49,254 nucleotides of DNA, taken from NCBI RefSeq assembly GCF_901447495.1, contig NZ_CABDWS010000016.1, positions 1 to 49,254 of the forward strand. The letters are read 5' to 3'. Below are positions 33,062 through 42,743 of this stretch, in pieces. The translations under genes were made by a program, and so were the position numbers. Each line of letters opens with the position of its first letter. Position 1 is the first letter of the stretch. This DNA comes from Haloimpatiens lingqiaonensis. Lineage in GTDB: Bacteria; Bacillota; Clostridia; Clostridiales; Clostridiaceae. The notes under the pieces were generated by a model. That model was not told the origin of the DNA. It saw nothing but the letters and a program-made list of their open reading frames with translations, and searched no databases.

Positions 33062-33877
33062 TTACATGGAATTAGCTTTAGAATTATTATAAAAGTTATT
33101 TTCTATTAATTTTTTACTTATAGGTATTATATGAGGTCGTAAAGTTACGGGATCTTTTATTATGTTTACATCTATGGAATAGGCTAGTCTTATGTTATTT
33201 TTAGTAAGAACTTGTTCTGGTGTACCTATGGAAATTATTTTTCCATCTTTTAAAAGTATTATATAATCACTGTACTGGGATGCTAGATTCAAATCGTGTA
33301 AAACAGCTACAATAGTCATGTTGAAGTCTATAAATTTTATGGTATCTAAAAGTTCAATTTGATGATATATGTCCAAATTAGAAGTTGGTTCATCAAGTAG
33401 GAGTATATCGGTCTTTTGAGCAAGGGCTCGTGCAATAATTACCCGCTGACGTTCTCCGCCGCTTAATTCTTTAATGTTTTTATTTTTCAAGTGCCAGGTA
33501 TTAGTTATTTTCATAGATTCTTCTACAATTTTTAAATCTTCAGGACTTTCAGAGGAAAATCTATTTATATATGGATTTCTGCCCATGAGAACTATGTCCA
33601 TAACAGAAAAATCAAAATCTATAATTGTATTTTGCGGAACCCAGGAAACTTTCTTTGCTAATTCCTTATTTTTTATGAAGTACAAGTCTTCATTTTCTAT
33701 AAATATAGTATCCTTTATTGGTTCAAAGGATTTATTAATATTTTTTAAAAGAGTAGTTTTACCAGAACCATTTGGACCAAGTATGCTGTAAAATTTATTT
33801 TTTTCTATATTTAAATTTATATTTTCTAATATAGTTTTTTCACCATACTTAAAGTTTAGATCTTTTACAAGTATCAT
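33062..33877 (-). CDS. btuD: Cobalamin/iron-type ABC importer ATPase (BtuD-like)
   Basis: The 271-residue ATPase of the FecE/BtuD family energises uptake. It has Walker A GPNGSGKTT near residue 35, the signature LSGGERQRVIIARAL near 140, Walker B DILLLDEPTSNLD and the H-loop VLHDLNLA. It starts 3 nt after the permease stop with GAAGGTG upstream. The cobalamin riboswitch ahead of the operon makes B12 or a corrinoid the likely cargo. Confidence 0.9.
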   Translation of the reverse strand: MILVKDLNFKYGEKTILENINLNIEKNKFYSILGPNGSGKTTLLKNINKSFEPIKDTIFIENEDLYFIKNKELAKKVSWVPQNTIIDFDFSVMDIVLMGRNPYINRFSSESPEDLKIVEESMKITNTWHLKNKNIKELSGGERQRVIIARALAQKTDILLLDEPTSNLDIYHQIELLDTIKFIDFNMTIVAVLHDLNLASQYSDYIILLKDGKIISIGTPEQVLTKNNIRLAYSIDVNIIKDPVTLRPHIIPISKKLIENNFYNNSKANSM

Positions 33878-33879
33878 AA

Positions 33880-34941
33880 TTATAACACCTTCTTCTTATT
33901 TTGGTATAGTAGGTATAAAAAATATGGTGCACCAAATAATGCAGTAATAACCCCAACAGGTATTTCAGAAGGATTTATTAATGTACGAGCCAAGGTATCT
34001 GTAATAGTTAAAAATATAGCACCAAATAGTGCAGAGAAGGGAAATAAAATTTTGTGGTCAGGTCCAACTATTAATCTAGTTATATGAGGAATTATAAGTC
34101 CTACAAAGCCGATTATACCTGTGACAGATACGCAGGAAGCAACTATTAATGAAGAAGTTATAAGTATTATCTTTTTGACTTTTTCTACATTTACTCCAAG
34201 ACTTTCAGCAGTGCTATCACCGGTTAACATAATGTTTAAGTCTTTGGATAGGGATATTATTATTAGAGAACCTATTAATATTATAGGTACTACTATTTTT
34301 AGTTCCTGCCAGCTAGCAGAGGAAACACTACCCATTGTCCACATATATATATCTTCTAATTGATTTCTATTAAATAGCATTAGTATTGATATTATAGAAG
34401 AAAGTAAAAAACTCATGGTTACCCCAGATAAAAGCAGTGTGTTTGTAGGAAGTTTTTTTCCCACTCTTGCGATATTGTAGACAAAGAGAGTGGTTAATAT
34501 ACCACCTAAAAAAGCGAAAAAGGATATTCCAATAACACTGTTTAAAAATTTGCTTAGAAAGGAGAAATTTAATATTATGCCTACAGTAGCTCCTAAGGCA
34601 GAACCAGATGAAATACCTAGTATATATGGGTCTGCCATGGGATTTTTAAATATAGCTTGAAAAGAACAGCCAACTATGGATAGACCTATACCTATTATTA
34701 TAGACATTAATATTCTAGGTAAACGTATATTTAAAACTATTAGACTTTCAGAAGCTTTAATATTAGAAGTATCTATTAAAATATTTATAAAAGGAAGCTT
34801 AGAAAATAAAATTTTCATTGATTTAAAAAAATTTATATCTGCAGCGCCTAGTGCAGCACAGAATATTATAAGCAAAAATAAAATAACGGTAAGAATAATA
34901 AATAATATATTGTAGTGTGTTTTTTTTTCTGTAAAATTCAT
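33880..34941 (-). CDS. btuC: Cobalamin/iron-type ABC importer permease (BtuC-like)
   Basis: The 353-residue FecCD-family permease has about ten helices. Typical motifs are LRLPRI-like (LNIRLPRILMSIIIG), FKNPMADPYILGISSGSALGA, GFVGLIIPHITRLIVGPDHK and PSEIPVGVITALFGAPYFLYLL. I start it at the ATG at 34941, behind GGGGAAAG, and not at the TTG at 34959. It lies between the binding-protein and ATPase genes. A strong hairpin separates it from btuF. Confidence 0.92.
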   Translation of the reverse strand: MNFTEKKTHYNILFIILTVILFLLIIFCAALGAADINFFKSMKILFSKLPFINILIDTSNIKASESLIVLNIRLPRILMSIIIGIGLSIVGCSFQAIFKNPMADPYILGISSGSALGATVGIILNFSFLSKFLNSVIGISFFAFLGGILTTLFVYNIARVGKKLPTNTLLLSGVTMSFLLSSIISILMLFNRNQLEDIYMWTMGSVSSASWQELKIVVPIILIGSLIIISLSKDLNIMLTGDSTAESLGVNVEKVKKIILITSSLIVASCVSVTGIIGFVGLIIPHITRLIVGPDHKILFPFSALFGAIFLTITDTLARTLINPSEIPVGVITALFGAPYFLYLLYQNKKKVL

Positions 34942-34969
34942 TTTCTTTCCCCATTTCAAATTATTCTTG

Positions 34970-35018
34970 AAAGGACTATTGACAATACAAACATTGTATT
35001 AAATGTCAATAGTCCTTT
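34970..35018 (-). other. Intercistronic hairpin between btuF and btuC
   Basis: AAAGGACTATTGACA (34970-34984) pairs with 35004-35018 perfectly, and ATACAA/TTGTAT extends it inward. Without a U tract it probably stabilises btuF mRNA so the binding protein is made in excess. Confidence 0.7.
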
Positions 35019-35027
35019 ATGGCTCTT

Positions 35028-35963
35028 TTATTTAAATAATTCAGGATGTATAATTTTTGCTAATTCTTCAAGGCCATCTGCAAGTCTAGGTCCTTGTCTA
35101 TCTAAAAGATTATTGTCTATTTCATATAATTTATTATTTTTTACAGCAGTTAAATCTTTATAACCGTTTGCATTTTCAATTCCTTTTTTAGCATCAAAAT
35201 ATTTAGAGCATATTACTATATCAGGATTTTTTTCTATAAGTTTTTCTATACTATATTGCCAGCCTTTAACGTCAGAAGCCACATTTTTTCCACCGGCAGT
35301 TTCTATAAGCTCATTTATAAAAGTATCTCCGCCAGCAGTGTAATCACCAAATTTACCATAAGAAATTACGTAGTATACAGAAGGTGTAGATTTACCTTTA
35401 ACCTTTTCTTTTATTGATTCAACTTTCTTTTTCATACTTGAAACTATTTCATTTGATTTTTCTTTTGCGTTTAATATTGTGCCTAGCTTATCTATTACGC
35501 TATATGCTCCATCTAGATTATCTTTACCATAAAGTACAACGGTTTTAATATTTAAAGCTTCTAGTTTTTGTAGAACTTTTTTATCAAAATGAGTAGAAGC
35601 AACAACTAAATCCGGTTTTAACTGAGCTATTTTTTCTATATTAGGGTTTTTAAGTCCTCCTACAGATTCAATCTTTTTAGAAGCTTCTGGATAATCGCAG
35701 TAATCAGTTTTACCAACTAATTTATCACCCTTTCCTAAAGCAAAAATAGTTTCAGTTATATTTGGAGCTAGAGAAACTATTTTTGCTGGTTCCTTTTCTA
35801 TAGAAACCTCTCTATCATATGAATCCTTTATCTTTAAAGGATAAGAAATTTTCGTATCTTCTTTAGTCTTAGATGAATCGGTTTTTTTGTTGCTGCAGGC
35901 TGCTAGTGAAAATAACATTACTAAAAATAAACAACTTGATATAAATTTTTTAAAGTTTTTCAT
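35028..35963 (-). CDS. btuF: Cobalamin-binding lipoprotein (BtuF-like)
   Basis: This 311-residue exported lipoprotein has signal residues 1-22 with the lipobox SLAAC. The class III solute-binding fold follows: KIVSLAPNITETIFALGKGDKLVGKTDYCDYP, KIESVGGLKNPNIEKIAQLKPDLVV, and a late YEIDNNLLDRQGPRLADGLEELAKIIHP. The DYCDYP and RQGPR segments are typical of BtuF and related corrinoid binders. The ATG at 35963 has AGGAGG upstream. The preceding cobalamin riboswitch supports B12 as the ligand. Confidence 0.92.
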   Translation of the reverse strand: MKNFKKFISSCLFLVMLFSLAACSNKKTDSSKTKEDTKISYPLKIKDSYDREVSIEKEPAKIVSLAPNITETIFALGKGDKLVGKTDYCDYPEASKKIESVGGLKNPNIEKIAQLKPDLVVASTHFDKKVLQKLEALNIKTVVLYGKDNLDGAYSVIDKLGTILNAKEKSNEIVSSMKKKVESIKEKVKGKSTPSVYYVISYGKFGDYTAGGDTFINELIETAGGKNVASDVKGWQYSIEKLIEKNPDIVICSKYFDAKKGIENANGYKDLTAVKNNKLYEIDNNLLDRQGPRLADGLEELAKIIHPELFK

Positions 35964-36002
35964 AAAGATCCTCCTATTATTTGTAATTTTTTTCAATATA
36001 AA

Positions 36003-36036
36003 AAACCACTATCCTGCGTAATAAAAGATAGTGGTC
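36003..36036 (-). terminator. Riboswitch expression-platform terminator
   Basis: On the minus strand CCACTATC and GATAGTGG flank a short loop and are followed by a U run, placed between the aptamer and btuF. This is a premature terminator for B12-dependent shut-off. Confidence 0.85.
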
Positions 36037-36084
36037 ATAAAAAACAAACCAATATAAGCTTTATCCGCGCAAGCTAATACTAAA

Positions 36085-36240
36085 CTATTATAGGCAGGTC
36101 TCCTGACTTAGAATCATCATCTATTGACGCCTTCCCTAATAAATTAAGTGGCATAAAGTCAATAAACTCTTCATTACAGTGGCGGGACCGTATGAGTCTT
36201 TCACTCATTTCCCATTTAAACATTAAAGTACCTATAATAT
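36085..36240 (-). promoter_or_regulatory. Cobalamin riboswitch aptamer
   Basis: Read on the minus strand, P1 arms ATTATAGG (about 36238-36231) and CCTATAAT (36094-36087) close the structure. GGTCCCGCCACTGTAATG (from about 36191 down) and the B12-box AGTCAGGAGACCTGCC (from about 36109 down) are the conserved core elements of cobalamin aptamers. Bound cobalamin should favour the terminator at 36003-36036 and repress btuFCD. Confidence 0.95.
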
Positions 36241-36265
36241 GAATTATTTATAAATTTACAAAATG

Positions 36266-36294
36266 ATTATAGCACTTATATATTTATTAATCAA
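36266..36294 (-). promoter_or_regulatory. Promoter of the B12 uptake operon
   Basis: On the minus strand TTGATT (36294-36289) and TATAAT (36271-36266) are 17 bp apart, with an extended TGC before the -10. Transcription would start just upstream of the aptamer. Confidence 0.7.
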
Positions 36295-36523
36295 ACTATT
36301 TAATCAGTGTATACACACTATAATCTAAAGTTCTATGCAACAATTTGAAGAGTAGTATTAAAAAGGACTTTTTAAAAACAATATTATACATTATAATTAA
36401 ATTATATTGGCAGTGATTAAAGTATAAATTTTAAAGTTATGGTTACTAATAATTTTATATTAGTGTTATACTAGATAGTGATTAATAATTATAATCACAT
36501 TAATGAGAAAGGAGGTACGTTAT

Positions 36524-36576
36524 AAGTTTCTAAACTTTTTTAAAGTAACTATTTAAGAGCTAAACTTTAGAAGTTT
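36524..36576. promoter_or_regulatory. Paired palindromes, candidate TetR operators
   Basis: AAGTTTCTAAACTT (36524-36537) and AAACTTTAGAAGTTT (36562-36576) are palindromes made of the same half-sites, with centres about 38 bp apart, just before the TetR gene. Autoregulation is the likely use. Confidence 0.45.
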
Positions 36577-36604
36577 AAAGGAGGCTTTTAACGGTAAATC
36601 AGCA

Positions 36605-37228
36605 GTGGGAGAAAAACCTTCGTTAAAGAGAAATAAAAGAAAAGAAAATAAAACTATTAAGAGGAATAGCTTGTACGATGCAGCATATGAATTATTTACA
36701 ACTAAAGGTATAAATAACACAGCTATAGATGATATAGTTAAAAAGGCTGGAGTGGCTAAGGGAACTTTTTATTTGTATTTTAAAGATAAATATGATATAT
36801 TCGATAAAATAATTTTAAAAAAGAGTTCTGTGGTAATTAAGGAAGCTATGGCAGAAACTGAGAAAAATAAAGATGAATTTAATGATTTTATAGAAGCTAT
36901 AATATTTTTTATAAACTATTTAATTGAGTACTTTAAGAATAATAAAATGCTTCTAAAATTAATACATAAGAATTTATCTTGGGGTATATATAGAAAAGCT
37001 GTGTATGATATAGATACTAATGAAGAAATGAAAAGGCTAGTAGATATATTTATGGAAAATATGAATTCTGGTGATTACGATATAGAGGATTCAGGAAAAA
37101 CCTTATTTATAATATTAGAATTGACAAGTTCTATATGCTATAGCGGTATAATATTTGAAGAACCAGATAATATAGATAATATGAAGCCGGTACTTTTTAA
37201 GAGCATAAGAAAAATATTAACAAAATAG
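36605..37228 (+). CDS. TetR-family regulator
   Basis: The 207-residue protein has a Lys/Arg-rich start. The TetR helix-turn-helix follows at about residues 20-65 (AAYELFTTKGINNTAIDDIV, AGVAKGTFYLYFKDKYDIFD), then an all-helical ligand domain. The GTG at 36605 is the longest start, but the AAAGGAGG site at 36577 is over 20 nt away, so the true start is uncertain. It lies divergent from the B12 operon and about 300 nt before a sodium symporter with its own promoter. Its target and ligand are not evident. Confidence 0.88.
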   Translation: MGEKPSLKRNKRKENKTIKRNSLYDAAYELFTTKGINNTAIDDIVKKAGVAKGTFYLYFKDKYDIFDKIILKKSSVVIKEAMAETEKNKDEFNDFIEAIIFFINYLIEYFKNNKMLLKLIHKNLSWGIYRKAVYDIDTNEEMKRLVDIFMENMNSGDYDIEDSGKTLFIILELTSSICYSGIIFEEPDNIDNMKPVLFKSIRKILTK

Positions 37229-37243
37229 AATATTGATAAAATA

Positions 37244-37288
37244 AAAACAATCCTAGTGAATTAAAATTGGCTATGATTGTTTTTTTTA
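37244..37288 (+). terminator. Terminator after the TetR gene
   Basis: AAACAATC...TAG pairs with CTATGATTGTTT, followed by eight or more T. Confidence 0.75.
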
Positions 37289-37465
37289 TGAACATATATA
37301 ATTTTAATCATACATTTTAAGAAATAATTGGATATAAAACTTGCAAAAAAACAAAAATACACATAATGTTATTAAAAAAATAATCACGCGTTAATATTAG
37401 TACAACTGATTTTATAGTGGTAAATGTTAAAAAAATAATTAAATAATTTTCTGAAAAAAGGTGTT

Positions 37466-37494
37466 TTGAATTTGCTTAAATTCATATATAATAA
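37466..37494 (+). promoter_or_regulatory. Promoter of the sodium symporter gene
   Basis: TTGAAT (37466-37471) and TATAAT (37489-37494) with a 17-bp spacer lie 35 nt before the start codon. The rest of the 37289-37528 gap shows no other feature. Confidence 0.65.
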
Positions 37495-37528
37495 TATGTA
37501 AATATTTCAAAAAGAAAGGGGCGCTATT

Positions 37529-38881
37529 ATGAGTAAAGTAATAGAAAATAAAGAAAGAGGACAGTGGGGGTCTAAACTTGGTTTTATATTAGCAGCTGCA
37601 GGATCAGCTGTAGGCCTTGGAAACCTGTGGAAGTTTCCTTATAAAGCAGGGACTAACGGAGGAGGGGCTTTTGTTTTAGTCTATGTAATTATAGTTTTAT
37701 TATTGGGTTTTAGTTTAATGATAGCTGAAATTGCTTTAGGAAGGAATACTCAATTAAATGCCATAGGAGCATATTCGAAAATTAATAAAAAATGGGGATG
37801 GGTAGGAGCTCTTGGCGTTTTGGCAGCTTTTCTTATATTATCCTTCTATAGTGTTGTGGGTGGATGGGTTATTAATTATTTAGTAAAGTCTGCAACGGGA
37901 GCTTTAAAAATTAGTGATGCAAATGTATTAAAGGAAGTATTTGGGGGATTTGTATCTTCCACAACCATGCCTATAATATATCATGGAATTTTTATGTTGA
38001 TTACTCTTGCTATAGTATTTGTAGGTATTGATAAGGGTATAGAAAAAGCAAGTAAAATAATGATGCCTTCTTTATTTGTGATAATTATTATTTTAGCAAT
38101 ACGTTCAGTTACATTGCCTGGAGCTATGGAAGGAGTTAAATACTTTATAATTCCTGATTTTTCAAAAATAAACATGAGTGTGGTTTTAGATGCTCTTGGT
38201 CAAGTATTTTTCTCTCTTAGTTTAGGTATGGGGTGTATGATAACCTATGGAAGCTATCTTGGCAAAGATACCAATATACCTAAAAGTGGAATTATAATTC
38301 CTCTTATTGATACAGCTATAGCTTTGTTAGCAGGATTTGCTATTTTGCCAGCAGTTTTTGCTTTTGGATTTAAACCAGATCAAGGGCCTGGACTTATGTT
38401 TGTAACATTACCAGCAGTATTTTCTAAAATGCCGTTGGGTACAGTATTTGCAGTGTTATTTTTCATACTTGTATTATTTGCAGCACTTACTTCATCTATT
38501 TCTTTGCTAGAAGTGGTAGTTGCATATATAGTAGATAAATGGAATTTTTCAAGACAAAGAACATCAATAGCTATAGCTATAATTATATTCTTAGTAGGAA
38601 TACCGGCTTCTTTATCACAAGGCGTGTGGAGCAATATTCATTTACTGGGTAACAGAGGATTTTTTGACACGTATGATTTTATAGCTAGTAATATACTTTT
38701 GCCATTAGGTGGATTCTTATTATGTATATTTGTAGGATGGATTTGGAAAAAGCAACAGTGTGAAGATGAAATAACTAATGGAGGAGAAATAAAATTCAGA
38801 TTAAAGAAAGTTTGGTTTTTCCTAATAAAATATATATGTCCAGTAGCTATACTTATAGTATTTCTTCGATCTATAAAATAG
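37529..38881 (+). CDS. Neurotransmitter:sodium symporter family transporter
   Basis: The 450-residue NSS protein has about 11 helices and the family signature GSAVGLGNLWKFPYKAGTNG at residues about 23-42, where the Na+ and substrate sites lie. GAFVLVYVI and the helix-6 SLSLGMGCMITYGSYL segment are also typical. Bacterial members usually import amino acids such as tryptophan, tyrosine or leucine with sodium; the substrate here is not decided by sequence. AAAGGGGCG precedes the ATG. Confidence 0.92.
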   Translation: MSKVIENKERGQWGSKLGFILAAAGSAVGLGNLWKFPYKAGTNGGGAFVLVYVIIVLLLGFSLMIAEIALGRNTQLNAIGAYSKINKKWGWVGALGVLAAFLILSFYSVVGGWVINYLVKSATGALKISDANVLKEVFGGFVSSTTMPIIYHGIFMLITLAIVFVGIDKGIEKASKIMMPSLFVIIIILAIRSVTLPGAMEGVKYFIIPDFSKINMSVVLDALGQVFFSLSLGMGCMITYGSYLGKDTNIPKSGIIIPLIDTAIALLAGFAILPAVFAFGFKPDQGPGLMFVTLPAVFSKMPLGTVFAVLFFILVLFAALTSSISLLEVVVAYIVDKWNFSRQRTSIAIAIIIFLVGIPASLSQGVWSNIHLLGNRGFFDTYDFIASNILLPLGGFLLCIFVGWIWKKQQCEDEITNGGEIKFRLKKVWFFLIKYICPVAILIVFLRSIK

Positions 38882-39254
38882 TAATGTGGAAAACTAATAT
38901 AATTATATGAAAAATTATATTTTCAATTGGTAGAAATATGAATTTATATATTTTAATTAAAACCTTACTTTAATGTAATTAAGTGAGTAGATAAGGGGAG
39001 AGTTGGCGTTAAGGATTTATTTAAAAAATTTATTATAGGAGATATTTATAAATTTTAAAAATAAGACCATGTATAAAAGGGAATTTATTTTCCTGTTTAT
39101 GCATGGTTTTTGTTTATGCATGAATTTTACGGATTTTGCTATAGCTATTCAGTTATTTTAAATTTCACGTGCTTTAGGCACATTAATTATGTAAATAAAT
39201 ATTATGGAATTATAGGTAGCGTTTTACAAAGTACTTAGATGATGAGGTGAAGAA
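38882..39254 (+). terminator. Intergenic stretch with terminator at about 39066-39112
   Basis: ACCATG-TATAAA-AGGGAA pairs in steps with TTCCT-GTTTAT-GCATGGT and is followed by T. The rest is AT-rich with no gene. AGGTGAAG before 39255 is the next ribosome site. Confidence 0.6.
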
Positions 39255-40490
39255 ATGTATGAGAAAGATTTAGTAAAGAGTGTAGAACCTTTAGAATATG
39301 AAAAAATTAAAAATAGAAAACCTAAAATAAAAGTTTATTTAAATAGTGATAATATAAGAAAAAACTTTAAGAATATAAAAATGTATTTAGATGGTGAAAG
39401 TTTAAAGTATAAAATTAAGGATAAAAAAATAAAATATACTCCCAAAAGGAAACTTAAAAGGGGAAGGCATTGTGTAAAAATTTCGGTAGTGTTTCCTAAG
39501 GGCGAAACTTATGATTATGCGTGGTATTTTATTATAGAAGAAAAGGAGATAATGAATTATTATTTTGGAAATCTTCATTCTCATACTTCTTATTCTAGTG
39601 GACAAGGTACTCCAGAAGAAGCTTTAAATAATGCAAAAAATAAGGGGATGGATTTTTGGGCGTTGACAGACCATTCTAGTTCATTGAATACTGATGAAAA
39701 GTGGGAACAATATAGAAATGTTTGCAGTGAATTCAATAAAAAGCATAAAAATAATTTAGCTCTTTTTGGAAAAGAAATAAGCGTAAAAGGATTGGGACAT
39801 TTAAATTTATTTAATTGTGACAAAGTAGATAAGGTAAAGATAAATAAATTGGATAAATTAGAAAAAATAATTAATAAATATGAAGATGTAATACTGTGTA
39901 TAAATCATCCGGGTAAATCTGTATTTAATTTAAAAAACGAAAAACACTTAAATGAAAACATATGTCTAATTGAAGTGGGCAATGGAAGTTTTGGGGAGAA
40001 ATATAATAGATATGAAAAACATTATTATGGAATGTTGGATCAAGGGTGGCATTTAGGTGCGGTAAATAGTCAAGACAATCACAAAAGGGATTGGGGTAAA
40101 TGGGAAAATCTAACGGTAATATTGGCTCCTAAGTTGAATAAAAAATATATCTTTGAAGCTATTAGAAAAAGGAGAATTTACTCTACAGAAAGCAATACTA
40201 TGAAACTTAAATTTAAACTTGGGGAAATGTGGATGGGTAGTGTTGTAAAAGAATATAAAAAGGGTGATATTATTCAGTTTACTGTAGAATGTGAAGATAA
40301 AAAAATACCCATAGAAAAAGTTCAAATAATAACTAATGGATCAGTGGTTTTGGAAGAAAAAAATATTATGGGTTATAAATGTGCATGGAAACCAAAAGTT
40401 AAATTAGATACAGATAATGCTTGGTATGTGGTTAAGGTTATCCAAAAGGGGGGGAGAAGGGGAATATCTTCTCCTATAATAGTAAAATAG
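39255..40490 (+). CDS. PHP-domain metallohydrolase (CehA/McbA-like)
   Basis: The 411-residue protein has an N-terminal beta-sandwich-like region (about 1-95, Lys-rich) and a PHP metal-dependent phosphoesterase core. The core has NLHSHTSYSSGQGTPEEAL at about 104, FWALTDHSS, INHPGK and NSQDNHKRDWG; the His and Asp residues in these motifs should bind two or three metals. A C-terminal beta domain follows (about 310-411). No signal peptide is seen. CehA-type enzymes hydrolyse phosphoesters or arylesters. The real substrate is unknown and the gene is isolated. Confidence 0.85.
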   Translation: MYEKDLVKSVEPLEYEKIKNRKPKIKVYLNSDNIRKNFKNIKMYLDGESLKYKIKDKKIKYTPKRKLKRGRHCVKISVVFPKGETYDYAWYFIIEEKEIMNYYFGNLHSHTSYSSGQGTPEEALNNAKNKGMDFWALTDHSSSLNTDEKWEQYRNVCSEFNKKHKNNLALFGKEISVKGLGHLNLFNCDKVDKVKINKLDKLEKIINKYEDVILCINHPGKSVFNLKNEKHLNENICLIEVGNGSFGEKYNRYEKHYYGMLDQGWHLGAVNSQDNHKRDWGKWENLTVILAPKLNKKYIFEAIRKRRIYSTESNTMKLKFKLGEMWMGSVVKEYKKGDIIQFTVECEDKKIPIEKVQIITNGSVVLEEKNIMGYKCAWKPKVKLDTDNAWYVVKVIQKGGRRGISSPIIVK

Positions 40491-40823
40491 GACAAAACTT
40501 CAAGAATTTTAAATTTAAATTCTACATTAGATGAATAAACGTTTTAAATTTAAAATTTAGAATGTAAAATGGGGTTTATGGAAAAGGTAATAATTAAGTA
40601 ATAGGTAAGAGAAGTAAGAAGTAAGAGTTAAGGGGGATTTTCCTCCACTGCGTTACGGAAAATCTTTTATTGGAAATAGCTAGACTAATTAATTCTAAAA
40701 AACTCCTTGAGTTTTATCCTTAACTCTTACTTATTAACTCTTACTTATTACTTATTATCTATTACCTACTCTATTATCTATTAATTATCTGCAAGTTTAA
40801 TATTTGAACTTATGGTTTAACAT
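40491..40823. repeat. Convergent intergenic gap filled with repeats
   Basis: It contains GTAAGAGAAGTAAGAAGTAA, the 29-nt palindrome copy C (40636-40664, core CCTCCACTGCGTTACGG), the core AAAACTCCTTGAGTTTTATC (40698-40717), then TTAACTCTTACTTATTA repeats to about 40790. No gene is seen. Confidence 0.75.
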
Positions 40824-42743
40824 TTACAAATCAGATAATTCTTCCCACTTTTCATAAAGAATATTTATTTCTTCCTGTAAATTTATAATATCTTTATTTA
40901 CAGTTTCGCTTTTTTGTGGGTTTGAGTATATTTCTTCCTTACATAATTGGTTTTGCAATTCTTCTAAAAGAGTTTCCTTTTTAGCTATGTCTTCTTCTAA
41001 GTTTTTTATTTCCAATTTCTTTTGTTTTTGAAGTTTTTCTTCTTCTCTTTTCTTTTTCTTTTCAAGTTTTATTTGAGTTTTTGTTTTACCTTCATTTTCT
41101 TCTTCTAATTCAAATCTTAATGGATTTTTTTTCTTTTCAATATAGTAAGAATAATCTCCTAAATATTCCTTTAGTTCATCTTCTTTTAGTTCATAAATTT
41201 TATCTACCACTTTATTTAAGAAATATCTATCGTGGGAAATTAAAAGCACAGTGCCATCATAATTAAGTATAGCATCCTCTAAAGCTTCTCTTGACATAAT
41301 ATCCAAATGGTTAGTAGGTTCATCTAATAGTAAAAAGTTGGCTTTTGATAACATAAGCTTTAAAAGATTGATTTTGCACTTTTCCCCTCCGCTAAGAGTA
41401 TGAATTTCTTTAAAAACGTCATCTCCAGTGAAAAGAAAAGCAGCTAAATAATTTCGAATTTCAGTTTGAGTTAAATTTGGAAAAGCATCCCAAACTTCAT
41501 CTATAACAGTTTTATTAAGGTTTAAATCAGATTGTTCCTGATCGTAATAGCCTAAAAATACATTTTTACCTAAAACTTTAACACCTGAGTCAGGTTTTAA
41601 TTTATCCATAATTATTTTAAATAATGTAGTTTTGCCTCTTCCATTTTCACCGATTAAAGCTGATATCTGTCCACTTTTAATATCTAAATTTAGGTTGCTA
41701 AACAGATGTTTTTCACCAAAGCTTTTACTTAAATTTTCTATGTATAGCACATCATTTCCGCTTTTAATACTGGTTTCAAAAGTAATTCTAGCAGAAATGG
41801 TATCTTCCACAGGTCTATCTAGGCGTTCTATCTTATCTAAAGCCTTTTGCCTGCTTTCAGCAGCTCTTATGCTTTTTTCTCTATTAAAAGATTTAAATTT
41901 CTTTATTATATCTTCTTGTCTTTTTATTTCCTGCTGCTGTAGATTATAAGCCTTTAATTGCACTTCATAATCTTTTTTTCTTAGATCTAAGGATTTTGAA
42001 TAGTTGCCGTTGTACATATTCATACAACCATTAACCAATTGAAAAGTTTTATCCGTAACTGCATCTAGAAAATATCTATCGTGAGATATTATAAATACAG
42101 AACCTTTATATTCTTTTAAATATTCCTCTAACCATTCTATAGCATCCAAATCTAAATGGTTAGTAGGTTCATCAAGTAAAAGAATATCAGGTTTTATAAG
42201 AAGTAATTTACATAAAGCTACTCTGGTTTTTTGACCGCCGCTTAATATATTTATAGGTTTATCAAAATCTATATGGAGAAATCCTAATCCAGTTAAAACT
42301 CTATTAATTTCACCTTTATATACGTAACCGCCTCTATGATTATAAATTTCTGTTAATGTGGTGTAATCTTTTATAGCCTTTTCATGAATATGGGCATTAT
42401 CTTCGGTGTATGGCTCATTCATTTTTACTTCTAAATCGTTCAATTTATACTCTATATCGATTAGGTCATTGAATACAGTAAGCATCTCTTCGTATATGGT
42501 AAGCGAGGATTCTAGAGAAAGATGCTGAGACAAATATCCTATTTTTTTACTTTTATCTATAAAAAGTTCACCGCTATCCTGTTCTAAATCACCGGTAAGT
42601 ATTTTAAACAAGGTAGACTTTCCGGCTCCATTTATTCCTATTAATCCAATTTTATCTCCTTCATTTATATTAAAAGATACTTTGTTTAAAATAACATCTA
42701 TTCCGTAACTTTTATGTATATCTTTGCAACTTAAAATAATCAT
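40824..42743 (-). CDS. ABC-F family ATPase
   Basis: The 639-residue soluble protein has two ABC ATPase domains and no membrane helices. The first has Walker A GINGAGKST and signature LSGGQKTRVALCKLL; the second has GENGRGKTT and LSGGEKCKINLLKLM. DEPTNHLDL/DEPTNHLDI Walker B motifs and an interdomain linker (about 230-310) are typical. The C-terminus is a Lys/Glu coiled coil (about 545-639). ABC-F proteins act on ribosomes in translation or antibiotic protection; this one resembles the YdiF/Uup housekeeping type, though that is inferred from layout. Confidence 0.93.
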   Translation of the reverse strand: MIILSCKDIHKSYGIDVILNKVSFNINEGDKIGLIGINGAGKSTLFKILTGDLEQDSGELFIDKSKKIGYLSQHLSLESSLTIYEEMLTVFNDLIDIEYKLNDLEVKMNEPYTEDNAHIHEKAIKDYTTLTEIYNHRGGYVYKGEINRVLTGLGFLHIDFDKPINILSGGQKTRVALCKLLLIKPDILLLDEPTNHLDLDAIEWLEEYLKEYKGSVFIISHDRYFLDAVTDKTFQLVNGCMNMYNGNYSKSLDLRKKDYEVQLKAYNLQQQEIKRQEDIIKKFKSFNREKSIRAAESRQKALDKIERLDRPVEDTISARITFETSIKSGNDVLYIENLSKSFGEKHLFSNLNLDIKSGQISALIGENGRGKTTLFKIIMDKLKPDSGVKVLGKNVFLGYYDQEQSDLNLNKTVIDEVWDAFPNLTQTEIRNYLAAFLFTGDDVFKEIHTLSGGEKCKINLLKLMLSKANFLLLDEPTNHLDIMSREALEDAILNYDGTVLLISHDRYFLNKVVDKIYELKEDELKEYLGDYSYYIEKKKNPLRFELEEENEGKTKTQIKLEKKKKREEEKLQKQKKLEIKNLEEDIAKKETLLEELQNQLCKEEIYSNPQKSETVNKDIINLQEEINILYEKWEELSDL

